64,000 bases of DNA from Euryodendron excelsum (Eukaryota > Streptophyta > Magnoliopsida > Ericales > Pentaphylacaceae). Below, piece by piece: positions 11,019-21,779 of the stretch. The notes under the pieces are model-generated. The model did no database searches, was not told the DNA's origin, and saw nothing but the letters and a program-made list of their open reading frames with translations. Every line of letters starts with the position of its first letter. Position 1 is the stretch's first letter. The DNA lies in contig CM065396.1 in the NCBI GenBank assembly GCA_033060915.1, positions 4,466,001 to 4,530,000 on the forward strand, written 5' to 3'. The position numbers were made by a program, and so were the translations under genes.

Positions 11019-11469
11019 ATGGACACAGATCTGTATAACCCACCTATTTGCCTAGTATTTAAATACTTGGATTGAATTAACAATGCTATAAATAGAAAGA
11101 AATCTATCCATAATAAATGTGACAGATATTTTTTTGATCGACAAATGTAACAGATTTGAGTCTTATCATTTTAAATCTAATTGACCCATAAAAACAAATC
11201 TAATTCTAACACGAATCCTTATGGTTTTTTCTTGGGAGTAATACCATATAATTCAAAAACTTATACAGAATTTATGTAAGACAATTTTGTAAAAGCTTTT
11301 TACATTAAAACCAAACACCCATCGTAAAGAGTATTAATAATAAAAATATAACCGCTATATTATTCTGGAATTTTCTGTATATTTTTGGAGAATAGTATTT
11401 TCTTTTTATTTTTATTTTTTTTATATATAGTAGGCATACATATACATATATATATATATATATATATTA
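11019..11469. other. AT-rich intergenic DNA with a TA microsatellite
   Basis: No gene seen. A (TA)n run at about 11433-11468 abuts the candidate Helitron 5' end and continues on its other side at 13400, which makes it the likely insertion site. Confidence 0.6.
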
Positions 11470-13398
11470 TCTATACTATATTATAGCAATTGATTGTTGG
11501 GTCTTTGATGTTGAAAAACTCAATATAATTTTTTTGGTTTTTTAAAATTTAAAATTACTAATAATACATGTTTCATAATAACATTTGTTTAACCATAAAA
11601 TATAGAAACTTTTACTTTCTATTAAGGACTAGTAAATCTTTGGTAAAACTAAGGTAATCTTATGTTACAATGGAAAGTTTTACCTAAAATTAAAAAATAT
11701 TAGAAATGTTTTCTTTACGTTTCAAATATCTTACAATTTTAGAAAGTTCTTCTTTAAATTAAAAAGAATATTAGTATTGTTATTTTCAATTTCCATAAAA
11801 TTTTCTCTCATAATTTTAGATCAAAACTATCCAATTTTGTATTTAGATCCTTTTAATTTTTCTTTTTAAAAATACAAATATCAATAAATATATAATATAA
11901 AATTTTGTAATTGTTATGAGGCCATTGAGATTAAAACATTCAACTCTTTATTTTTACTTTTTAATTTTTATATTATCATATCAAAATTTAGACAAGAATT
12001 TATTAGGCACTGCCATAAATGTTTCGATTCCAAAATGTCTAATTTTGTGGCTCCAAATTATGACTAGATAAATGAACTATTTAAAAATTAAAAAAAAACT
12101 ATCCTTGAAATTTTATTTTTCAATCTTAGGTTCTTACCTTCTTGGATTTCATGCCCTCAACTATGTGATCTCCAATTTTGATCAATCAATAAATCCTAAA
12201 GAAACTATAAATAGAAAACAACAATCAAAATAACTCTAAAGTTTTTCTCTCCAATTTTATATATATTATCAGTATTCATATTATAGCTATCTATCTATAA
12301 CTATTGATCATAGATATCCCATAACAATTGATTATGATGTCTCTAATGCTAAAATTTCTGATTTAACTTTTGAACTTATTGGATTGTCTTTAAAGTTTTT
12401 TCTATATTGACTTTTGATTAATATGACAAGTTTATCAAAATTCCTTCAAATACGCTCTTTCATAAAATGTTTAATAAAAATTAAAATAATTTAAGTTCCA
12501 ATGATAGGAAAAACACGTCACAAATTTATTAATCATATATCATTTATTATTTTGTTATTTCTTTTATTACTGTTTAATTTGTTTTTGATTTGACATTCTC
12601 ATCAATCACATCTTTTCAAATATGTTTAAAAATAATAAATAAAATAAATAAAAATTTTGGCAAGCCCCAATGAAATTTAAGTTATAATGTTTATTTTTTT
12701 CAATTAAAAAGTAATTCATATACTTTTAAGTATTTAAAAGTGACAAAGTTATCTAGCATTAGTAACTGAAATGACCCATAGGTAAATTTTTAATTCTCCG
12801 TAGGTTAATATGAAACCATTTTAAACTTTTTTCTTTCTTATATTTTTAGTGCCTTTAAAATATTCTATTTTTCTAAACATTTAATGGAAATAAATTTTTT
12901 TTTAAGTATGTTATAAATAATAAGGAAATAAAAAGTATTCCGAGTATTTTATTTACGTGACTCTAATATAATTTTATTTTTTTTTAGTGAACTTGGTAGT
13001 GAATAGTCCAGTCATATTGAAAAGAAATTTTTATGATATATATGCATAGAGTTAGGCTAAAATTTATCACCAACAACCCTAACGAGCCTTTATGAAGCTT
13101 ATTTATTATCATTTTTTGCTGTTATTTAATTAAAGGATGCCTGCTTTTTACATACAATTGAATTAATATTAAGTTAGATATTTAGCATTAGTTAGTTGAG
13201 TCAAACTTACAAGTAATCTAAACATTAATGATAAGTCACATTTCTCTCACTTAAAGTTCAAATTATTTCTCTGTAAATTTTTAGTTTTATGTGATAATGG
13301 CAAGTTTAAGAATATAAAATTTATTCTTTATTTTTATAAATATTTTATTTTTAAATTTTATTTTCTTTGTTTCGTGCATTGCATGGATTCACTGCTAG
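11470..13398 (+). mobile_element. Candidate non-autonomous Helitron
   Basis: The 5' end reads TCTATACTATATTATAGC after an A, a typical plant Helitron start. The 3' end reads cgtgcattgcatgg (a short hairpin), then about 8 nt, then CTAG followed by T (13395-13399). Flanks are TA repeats on both sides, consistent with insertion between A and T. The 1.9-kb interior is very AT-rich and has no Rep/helicase coding sequence, so it would depend on a helper. A second sequence resembling the 5' end occurs near 12265-12350. Termini are recognised by eye; alignment to other copies would settle it. Confidence 0.65.
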
Positions 13399-14034
13399 TA
13401 TATATATATGTATTTGTATTAAGGGAGAGTTAATGTATTGGTAATGGCAAATACATATTAAGAGAAAGTTAATGTATGGGTCTTCCTTTGAAAAATAAAA
13501 TATTCAGTCTTTAGTCTTCAGCAAATTTATAAAAATGTGATTAATGAGAGTGTTCATATATCTCTCAGCATTTACATTCTATCCTTATTAAGTTTACATT
13601 CATTCTAGTGGTTTTAATTTAAAAATCAAAATAAAACCATTTACTTAGAATAAATTTATTTATGGTGCATAACAAAATTGCCCTACAAAACCTAAAATAA
13701 ATTTATTTCTGGTGCATAACAAATGGCCTACAAAACCTTGTAAGTCTCATGAAGAATTAAAAATACAAAAAAAAAAAGGAAATAAATAATAGGTAGATAT
13801 AAAACTCAACATTTATGCTTTGAATATTCACGTCGGTGTATGGGTGTTTTCTTTCTATAAATATCGTTTAGGATGAAAAAAAGAATTTTTTTATTATCGT
13901 ATGATCTAGGTTATGATTAATTTTGTAATACAAGCATGAATTTAAAATATTTTATTAATTAACACAAGTGTTGTCTCAATATAGATTTGAAAAATTATTA
14001 AAGTTTGAATTTCAAATCCCTCATATCTTGAACT
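13399..14034. other. AT-rich intergenic DNA with a short tandem duplication
   Basis: No gene seen. A roughly 50-bp unit around aatttatttNtggtgcataacaaa is repeated at about 13646-13692 and 13696-13740. A smaller repeat around gagttaatgtatt lies at 13425-13480. Confidence 0.55.
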
Positions 14035-15130
14035 TGCAACTTGTACAAAATCTTAGTGGTTTAATTAGGGCTAAGGGCACATATTAACATGATCCTTTTA
14101 AAAATGGCAAAATCACTAGTATTATAATTCCTACAAATTATGTGGGAATATAATCTACTGATTTGGAAATACACTTTTAAATAAGTGGACAAATCATAAC
14201 CACTGGGAGTATTATTTAAAATGCTTATAATTTCTCCTTTTGAGAATATATTTTTAATCACGTGTCAAATTCACCACCAATGCTTCTTGCAACGTACAAC
14301 TGTGGATTGCTGAAATATTTTAATTTCATTAACAACGTAAATAAATGTCTTTCTATATCTTGCAATTTGTATGAAATCTTAGTGTATTAATTAGAATTAA
14401 TTTTGTGAGATTATAGTCTCTTGATTTGGACATACGCTTTTAAATCACATGGCAAAAATCATAATAACTGGTAGTATCATCTAAAATGATTATAATTTCT
14501 TTGTTTGAAAATACATTTTTAATCACGTGTCAAATTGACAACCACTTTTTTAGCAACGTGTAACTGTGGATTGCGGAAAAGGATTCTGCATTTTTCGTAC
14601 AAAATTGAGACGATCTAAATCTAAAGGAAGAGAGAAATAGAGAGTATCCCTCAAGAAGAAGGGCAAGGCAGTTTTTTCCAACCTTAATATTTATAATATT
14701 TTAAATTATTTATCTTATTACTTTACGTGTTAATAAATTATATTTAATAGATAAGATTGTTATTTTATTTAAATTTATAATCTAATTTTGTTAATTTTAT
14801 TTAATATTAATTTAAGTCGTGAGTTTAAATGAGATAATGACAATCGTTGAATATAATTTATTAATGCTTGACATAATAAAAAAAAATTTTAAATATTAAA
14901 ATTCGGAGGCACCAACCCGAGAAGAAATGGTAACATGTACTCCAAATCATACAGATTTTCTTAATCATTGCACCGAGATTTTGGATTAGACGATCATAAT
15001 CCAAGGAAGAGAGAGATAGAGAGTAGGTGCGTGAAACCCCTCATGACGAAATGGTAACATGTACCCCAAATCATAGACATTGTCATATAGTTTGTCTTAA
15101 CACGTACTCCAAATCATACAGGATCTATCA
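14035..15130. repeat. Local direct duplications in intergenic DNA
   Basis: About 14035-14316 and 14360-14580 are diverged direct copies, sharing aatcacgtgtcaaatt and gtggattgcNgaaa. A second pair shares ggaagagagaNatagagagta at about 14621 and 15003. A third shares atggtaacatgtac and ccaaatcata at about 14925 and 15048. No coding sequence is supported. The frame at 15027-15305 has no recognisable domain. Confidence 0.6.
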
Positions 15131-15415
15131 GGGGACCACACGGTGGCAGAGGTCATTACAAATGGTCGCCATGCTAGGGGCAGTACGCGGACCAGAGGCT
15201 GCGTATGGAGTAGACCCTGCACTGCTTGTTTTAAAGAAAATCATTGCGGAATGGATTTCAAACATATTTGAGATTCTTGTCATGTTTTTTTATGTTGTTT
15301 CATAAATGAACAAGAATACATAAACATAATCATATTTTGTAAGGCATAATTGCATATTCTATGCATTGTGAATACTTAAATTTTGAGTTTTCTTTGAACC
15401 TTCTTCCCCTAGGGA
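15131..15415. other. Intergenic, nothing recognisable
   Basis: AT-rich sequence without gene-like features. Confidence 0.5.
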
Positions 15416-16043
15416 TTTTTTTTTTTTGTTTTATTATTAGAGCACCAAGGTAGTAAGAATTGGTGGAAACTCACACCAAATCTTCTCTCTCTCTTTTTCA
15501 AAATTTTAAGGTAATAAATAAGGTTGGTGGCTGCCTTAGATACATAAATATATCTATGTGCCTCTCTAAGTGCAAAAATGAGATCTCTAGAGTTTCCATA
15601 TCCCAAGTTAATCTAAATTTTTTTAATTACACTTAAACCCCTGATGAATAAGAAAATAAGTAAAACTATCAAACAACTCCACTAAATGATAGTAGCTGAC
15701 CTCTCAGGATTGAAAATTACATCAAGACCCTTGTCCCACTAATTACTAGAAAGATGAATCTTCATTACTGAAATTCGTAAATTGACACCAAGCCAAAGAA
15801 CCATCAGCTTGACACATTAACATTTTTTCCAAGACTATTCAATCTAATAACCATTGATCATTGTAAATTATTTATTTCCTAAAAATTCTTTTGAAAATAA
15901 ATAATAACTTTATACTATAAATAGCATATGAATAAAAATTCGGCATGCCAACAGTGATCAAATGAAAGATTGAGTCAAGAGAATACATATCTCATAAGAG
16001 TGTGGCAATCTTATTGAGTTAGAATTTTCCAAACCCCAACAAT
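15416..16043 (-). mobile_element. Possible copia-type LTR remnant
   Basis: On the minus strand a TGTTGGGGTTTGG start at 16043 is followed by a TATA-like ctatttatagtataaag near 15912-15928, a GA-rich leader near 15490, and an A-rich end near 15420. This order resembles a copia LTR. The inner boundary is unclear and no second LTR, PBS or coding region is seen, so this is tentative. Confidence 0.3.
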
Positions 16044-16735
16044 GTACACCCAAGATATTGAGATATTAATCATACAGAAGTCTCACTCATTGATAAGTCA
16101 AAGTGCACATCATCAAGAACCTGAGTCTTTTAACCTCTCAGGGTTAAGACTAACTTTGCAATTAGTAGAGTTGTAAAAAATGACACTACCACAGACAGTT
16201 ATGTCAATGTATACTTACCCTGATTTAGTTCAGTGTACTCCTAGCACACTCACACACTAACACGAAGTCCCATTCCAATGGCCAAGAAAAATCATCCTAC
16301 CAATTTAGAGGTCAAATGTGTTATAGCTAACAAAGTGAGTTGTCTAGACTCACTCTAACTATGAACTCAGTTTGGATATACAAATAACTAGTAGGATCAC
16401 ATCTCTCCGTATATAAAATCCGTCATACACGTGATCCACCTAAAATGTAAATCCAAGGCACCATACATCTCATGTATATTTAATAATTGCATAAAATAGT
16501 ATGAACAAATGTAAATGAGAGAGAATCATATAAACTAATAATCAAATGTCATAACTATGGCCGCTAAGGGCTCATACAAAAAAACTAAAATGCACATCGT
16601 ACGTATCTAGTTGGAGAGTACCACGTGTCTGCCCTTGGTTTGGCAAAGTAGATTGGGAAGGATACACCCACGTGGTTCTGATAATACATGTCAGGCTATG
16701 GGACATTTCTTGGTGCCTAAGCAGCTTAAATCAAC
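16044..16735. other. Intergenic or decayed element DNA
   Basis: No gene seen. Two CACGTG hexamers occur at about 16622 and 16670. An inverted pair agtgagt/actcact lies near 16335-16360. The region may be internal sequence of the putative element at 15416-16043. Confidence 0.4.
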
Positions 16736-16738
16736 CTA

Positions 16739-17140
16739 TTGTAAGCACTCTATTTTTGCTTACTTGATAATTTTTGGTCCAAAGCACCGATCCATTCATC
16801 TTCACATAAAATCATAAGCTCACTTCGACTAATTTTTTTAACATGATTTTACATAAGATACCATTCTCTTGAATGACTTTCTAAAATTTGCAAATAAAAT
16901 CATAGTTTTGAATAAAGGTTTTTCAAAGTTCTACATAAAATGACACTTTTCAAATCCAAAACCATTAGCTCTTCCCAAAACCCTAGTTCAAAACCACTAG
17001 GTTTTCTTAAAACCCTAATTCAAAACCCTAATCCAAAACCCCAGGTGAGCCTAACCCTAGCTGAAGTGCAGATCTAGAGTGTCTAGATGAGAAAAACTCT
17101 AGTTGATAAACCCTAGGTGAACCTAATGAATCACTCCAAA
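16739..17140 (+). mobile_element. Fragment related to the long-LTR family start, with degraded minisatellite
   Basis: TGTAAGCACTCTATTTTTGC at about 16739 matches the LTR start seen at 33794 and 58283, and similarity then fades. Downstream (16960-17130) are degraded aaccctag/ggtgagccta units related to the 30-bp minisatellite at 25000-25140. This looks like an old, diverged copy. Confidence 0.5.
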
Positions 17141-18378
17141 GATGGTTGTATTTTAAGCTCCTGCAAGAGAACGAGTGGTTTGATTGAAGTATAATTTTGG
17201 GTACTGGAGTTGATTTCCTTGAGGACCAAACCAAATATAGGTTATCAACACTTAGAAAAAACTAAGCTAACTTGAATTGAATTGCAACTAAGTAAATTGA
17301 ATCTAGGTAAAATAGACCAAAAATCATTTGATGTTAAGAGTTTATTAAGCTAACTAATCCAAAATATTCAAAACTAGGTTTAAATGCAAGAGAAAGGGTC
17401 TTCGACAAATTGATTCAAACAACCAAGTCTCTACAAGGCTGCAATAGAGGAGTTTATAACTCAAACCAAAGGTAGAGCTCTCCATGTACCTTTGATTTAG
17501 AGGATTTAGACCAAAGAAATATGAATTCATTAGCAATTGAGTAAAGAATGGTATTCAATTTGAGAGTTATAGAATCATACCATTGATTTATGCAATTCCT
17601 ATAACAACCCTAAGATTGTGCATAGAAATTACCAAATATAGTCATGAATATAGGTTTTCTTATAGATCTAGACTTTAATTGCTTTGAATTAAATTAATTA
17701 TAAGATGAATCATTGAAAACCAATTATATGTGAAACCCTAACTAGCTTAGCATCATACTTAACTTAATAACATGCTTATGATATATGATTATCCTTAATC
17801 AAGGAGCTTGATTGGCATGGTTTAATGAGGACTTGCATTTGGGGGGATTATCATATTTTTTAAGCATGATTAGTGAGCTCAATTCATGATTAATTAGCTT
17901 AATTCATCTTCATACTTAGCTTATGTTAATCATGATTAATTATCATAAGTGTGATTAATTATGTTAATTATGTGAATAGAGGTGGATTAAGGAAGCAAGG
18001 AGGTGCTAGGTGGGGGGTCTAACCCTAAGACACCTAGGTGTGTGCTTCATGTGTGAAAGGTGTGTGCTTCACTAATTTTGCTAGCAAGGGTGTGTGTGTG
18101 ACATGTGTGGATAATAGATACACATTATATCTATTTTGTGTCTTGCAAGACAAGAGAGAGAGGAGCTTGGTTCTACGATTGTTGGGAGAGAAAGAAGAAA
18201 AGAGAAAAAGAAAAGAGAGAAAAGAAGAGGAGGAAGAAGAATTCAAGAGAGAAAGGTTTTGTGTTTATTCTTTGAGGTGAGAACTATATGTATTGATGTT
18301 TGTTCCATTGTATTTTTATCTATTGTTGTATTATAGCATGTCATTTCATGCCATAGAGGTTGAATGAAAGTGGAGAGT
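17141..18378. other. AT-rich intergenic DNA ending in a purine tract
   Basis: No supported gene. At 18150-18260 a long purine-rich tract (gagagaaaagaagagg...) is followed by GAG/GTGAGA near 18272. This recalls the purine-rich leader and splice-donor-like site of the gypsy LTR at 41160-41285. It may be a gypsy LTR scrap into which the copia element inserted. The reading frame over the tract is low-complexity and probably spurious. Confidence 0.45.
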
Positions 18379-19174
18379 GTTGAGTCAATGCCCTGATTTT
18401 GATGATAACAAAACATGGTTAAATGATCTAATAATTCTACTTAGTGTGCAGATGAATTATTAATTAGATCTTGACTTGAAGCTCATCATAATAAAGGATT
18501 TATGATGCAAAGATTTGAATAAAGAATGAAAAGCATGATGAAGTGATATGTCCTACAAAGGTGATATTATAAGAAGAAAAAGAAATCTCAAGTTGATGAA
18601 AATCCTAGATTGAAGATTGATAAGCATGAAAGAATAGCATATTCAACAATGATGATTTTATAAGAGAATGAAGATGATGGATATCAAAGAAGAAGAATGA
18701 AAATGATCAAAGTCTTGATTTAAAAGATTGAAGACTTTGAGGACTTGAAGATATCTGGCAAGAATGAAAAAGAAGAGACCAACTCAAAAACATAAAAGCT
18801 TTCTTGAAAGATTTGAAGATGTCTTGAAGACATGGAAGGAATCACAAGACTTGGAAAGCTTTCTTGGAAGAGTTGTTGAAGTCCATGGAGAAGCCATATT
18901 GATTGAAGAAATGAAGATTCTAAGTCATGGAAGCTCTCTTGAAGATCTTGAAGAAGACTTGAATCAATGGATGAAGCTATGATGATGGAAGATCTCTACA
19001 AGTGATGAAAATGAAGAAAATTCACCTTGAATGGATTGAAGATGTTCTTAGAGTCGTCTAACCTTGAAGAAGTGTTGGCAAGCTTTAAAAAGCCTATTTA
19101 GATGATCCTTGAAGAGATTGGAAGCTTTGGAAAAGAATGAAGAAAAGTTGCAAAAATATGGGTTTTGGTAAAAA

Positions 19175-19414
19175 GAGTCGACCCCTCAAGCAAAAAGAGT
19201 CGACTCATTCGAACAAAGCCTTGGATTTGTGCTGGAGACTCAAAAGAGTCGACTCCTGGCCAAAAAGAGTCGACTCATTGCAACAGAGAACAAAAGTTTT
19301 GCAGACAGCTTAAAAGAGTCGACTCTTGTTACAAAAGAGTCGACTCATTTGGACAGTGACTTGAAAAATCGGCTGAAATGCAAAAAGAGTCGACTCATTG
19401 TGAAAAGAGTCGAC
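19175..19414. promoter_or_regulatory. Four-unit array of paired GAGTCGAC motifs
   Basis: GAGTCGAC starts at 19175, 19197, 19246, 19267, 19316, 19337, 19387 and 19407. Spacings alternate 22/49/21/49/21/50/20, so each 70-71 bp unit holds two motifs two helical turns apart. Six of the eight are the full 10-bp palindrome GAGTCGACTC. The array ends about 100 bp upstream of the LTR TATA box, where enhancer elements of the U3 region would lie. Confidence 0.85.
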
Positions 19415-19513
19415 CCCTAGACCGTAACGGCTAGTTTTCTGACAGACGGTATGGGCAAAAATGCAACCAAATCTTCTCTCATACTTCTCCAACGGCTAGA
19501 ATCGATCCATACC

Positions 19514-19521
19514 TATATATA
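19514..19521 (+). promoter_or_regulatory. TATA box of the copia LTR
   Basis: TATATATA, followed about 25 bp later by a purine-rich leader, in the middle of the LTR as expected at the U3/R boundary. Confidence 0.6.
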
Positions 19522-20164
19522 TGAGATACATACAGCTTCAAAGAAGAAGAGAAGAGCAATCATACTATTCATATCAAGTGCTTGAAGCTGAAAATCACCT
19601 GTACTTCACTGCCACATATTTTTGCTGAGTGTTTAAAGTTATCCATTGAGTTGTATTCATTTGTATACTCACTAGGAGAGTCACTCTTTGTATAATCTTC
19701 ATTCATTCTCAGTTGGGTGAGTTTGTAACCTTGTAAGTTTGAGTGTTCTTGGGAAAAACACTTGTAAGTTTGAGAGAAGCTTGGACAAAATCTCTTGGGT
19801 TTTGAAAGCTTGGGAAGAAGCTTTTGTAAGAGTGAGCTGGGCACTTGTGGCACAACCAGCAGCTGTGTAAGGAGTATTACATAGTGGAATTCCTTCGAAA
19901 GGATCGAAGAAGAGAGGACGTAGGCAAGGTTGGCCGAACCTCTATAAATCTGGTGCACTTCTCTTCTGCCTCTGTTTTGCTTATTTGCTCACTATACATG
20001 TTTGCATAAATATATATATTGATGTATACTTCACTTGCTTGATATATATATTTTGATTAATTGTTGTTAAAATACATAAACAATTTTTAGTTGCAATTTC
20101 TGATATAAATTTTATAAAACCCAATTCACCCCCCCCTCTTGGGTTGCCTTCTTGGGCCAACAAT

Positions 20165-20176
20165 TGGTATCAGAGC
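20165..20176 (+). promoter_or_regulatory. Primer binding site, tRNA-iMet
   Basis: TGGTATCAGAGC, two bases after the LTR end: the canonical plant copia PBS complementary to the initiator tRNA-Met 3' end. Confidence 0.95.
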
Positions 20177-20218
20177 AAGTACTCTAGTTTAAAGGCTTAA
20201 CATCCTTAGAGTTGATCC

Positions 20219-21691
20219 ATGGCAACCATGTTTGGAAGCTCTCTAGGTGAGGGTCAATCCACCAACAGACCTCCAATGTTTAATGGTACAAACTACAACT
20301 ATTGGAAGAATAGAATGAGAATTTATATTCAATCTGTTGACTATGAGTTATGGATGATTATTGTCAATGGTCCTAAAACTCCCAGCAAAGTTATTGAAAG
20401 AGAAGTTATCCCTAAACCTGAAAATGAATGGGATGAGAATGACATGAAGCTTATGCAATCTAATGCTAAGGCTATGAATATCTTATATTGTGCATTAGAT
20501 CCAAATGAGTTCAATAGAATTTCTACCTGTGAATCTGCCAAAGAAATTTGTGACAGACTTGAAGTAACTCATGAAGGAACCAATCAGGTCAAGGAGTAAA
20601 AAATTAACATTCTTGTGCATAATTATGAATTATTTAAAATGAAATCTGATGAGTCTATAACTGAGATGTTCACTAGATTCACTGACATTGTAAATGGTTT
20701 AAAGTCTCTTGGAAAAGTGTATCCTAACAGTGAACAGGTGAGGAAGATCTTAAGATCACTGCCAAAGACATGGGAAGCAAAGGTGACAGCCATTCAAGAA
20801 GCTAAAGACCTCAACACTCTACCTCTTGAAGAACTTCTTGGTTCTCTCATGACTTATGAGCTAACCCGAAAACAGAATGCTCAAGAAGAAGAGGACAAGA
20901 AAAAGAAGTCTATTGCATTTAAGTCCACCACATCAGAAAATGAATCTGGGAGTGAAAAAGAAGATGAGGAAGATCTTGCTCTCATCACAAGAAAATTCAA
21001 GAGATTCATGAGAAGAAGGTGGAAGGGAGGAAAGAAGATTGAAGCAAAGGGTGAATCTAACAACAAGGATTCTACCATTATATGCTACGAATGCAAAAAG
21101 CTAGGACACATGAGAAATGAGTGTCCCTAGCTGAAAAAGAAAGGAAAGAAAGAAAGAGGGAAGAAGGCTCTAGCTGCAACATGGAGTGACAGTGAGGATT
21201 CAAGCTTAGATGAATCTGAAACTCATGAAGTAGCCAACTTATGTCTGATGGCACATGAAGAAGAAACAGAGGTAACTAATTCTGATTTTTCTTTTAATGA
21301 ATTGCAAGATGCTTTTGATGATTTGATAGTTGATTTTAAAAAGCTAAGCATAAAAAACAATCTTCTCAAGAATATGGTATTCACTCTCACAGAAGAAAGT
21401 GAAGAGTTACAAAATGAAAATGACATTTTGAAAAATGAAAACTCTGCTTTGAAAGAAAAAGTCACTGATTTAGAAAAATCTCTCTCTAAATGTGTCAATG
21501 GAAGAGATAAACCTGATGTTATGCTTGGAAAACGAAATTGCTCTCTTGACAAGGCTGGAATAGGTTACAATGTTTTTAAACATAAAAAGTTTTCAAAAGC
21601 ACCAATCACATGCTTTTATTGTCATAAGAGAGGTCACTTTGCAAATCAATGTTTCCTTATACAACAATCTCATGCTGTCAAGAAAGCTTAG
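20219..21691 (+). pseudogene. copia gag polyprotein
   Basis: Starts MATMFGSSLGEGQSTNRPPMFNG, followed by YWKNRMRIYIQ, the usual beginning of SIRE-type gag. One frame holds the whole region, interrupted by TAA at 20597-20599, TAG at 21128-21130 and the end at 21689-21691. Two zinc knuckles of CX2CX4HX4C type are visible: CYECKKLGHMRNEC, just before the 21128 stop, and CFYCHKRGHFANQC near 21610-21650. A charged coiled-coil-like stretch (ELQNENDILKNENSALKEK) lies between them. Gag forms the virus-like particle and packages element RNA. The sequence MIWVPKVK just after the last stop, also in this frame, is the typical gag end of this lineage. Confidence 0.9.
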
Positions 21692-21779
21692 GTTCCAAAA
21701 GGAACATTGAAGACTAACTCCACTGGACCCAAGATGATTTGGGTACCAAAGGTCAAAGGTTGAGTTGTTTGTTTTGTAG

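Larger units (their letters stand above)
18379..20162 (+). repeat. 5' LTR of the copia element
   Basis: Begins TGTTGAGTC and ends CCAACA immediately before the PBS; 1784 bp. It carries the GAGTCGAC array (19175-19414) and a TATA box at 19514-19521. The reading frame at 18764-18982 lies inside the LTR and is not regarded as a gene. No 3' LTR is available for comparison. Confidence 0.88.

Noticed and set aside
15027..15305. 92-codon open frame as a host gene
   Set aside because: No recognisable domain. It overlaps the local direct duplications and starts in repeated sequence.
16620..16675. Paired CACGTG as a promoter of a host gene
   Set aside because: No gene follows on either strand; two hexamers alone are weak evidence.
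16960..17050. Interstitial telomere repeat (AAACCCTAA)n
   Set aside because: Spacing is irregular and the motifs belong to the degraded 30-bp minisatellite.
18038..18336. Lys/Glu-rich reading frames
   Set aside because: They arise from a purine tract that looks like LTR leader DNA; low complexity with no start context.
18764..18982. 72-codon frame rich in Glu/Lys
   Set aside because: Lies entirely inside the copia LTR, in sequence of repeated gaagat/ttgaag character.
20165..20176. tRNA gene fragment
   Set aside because: It is the 12-base primer binding site of the copia element.
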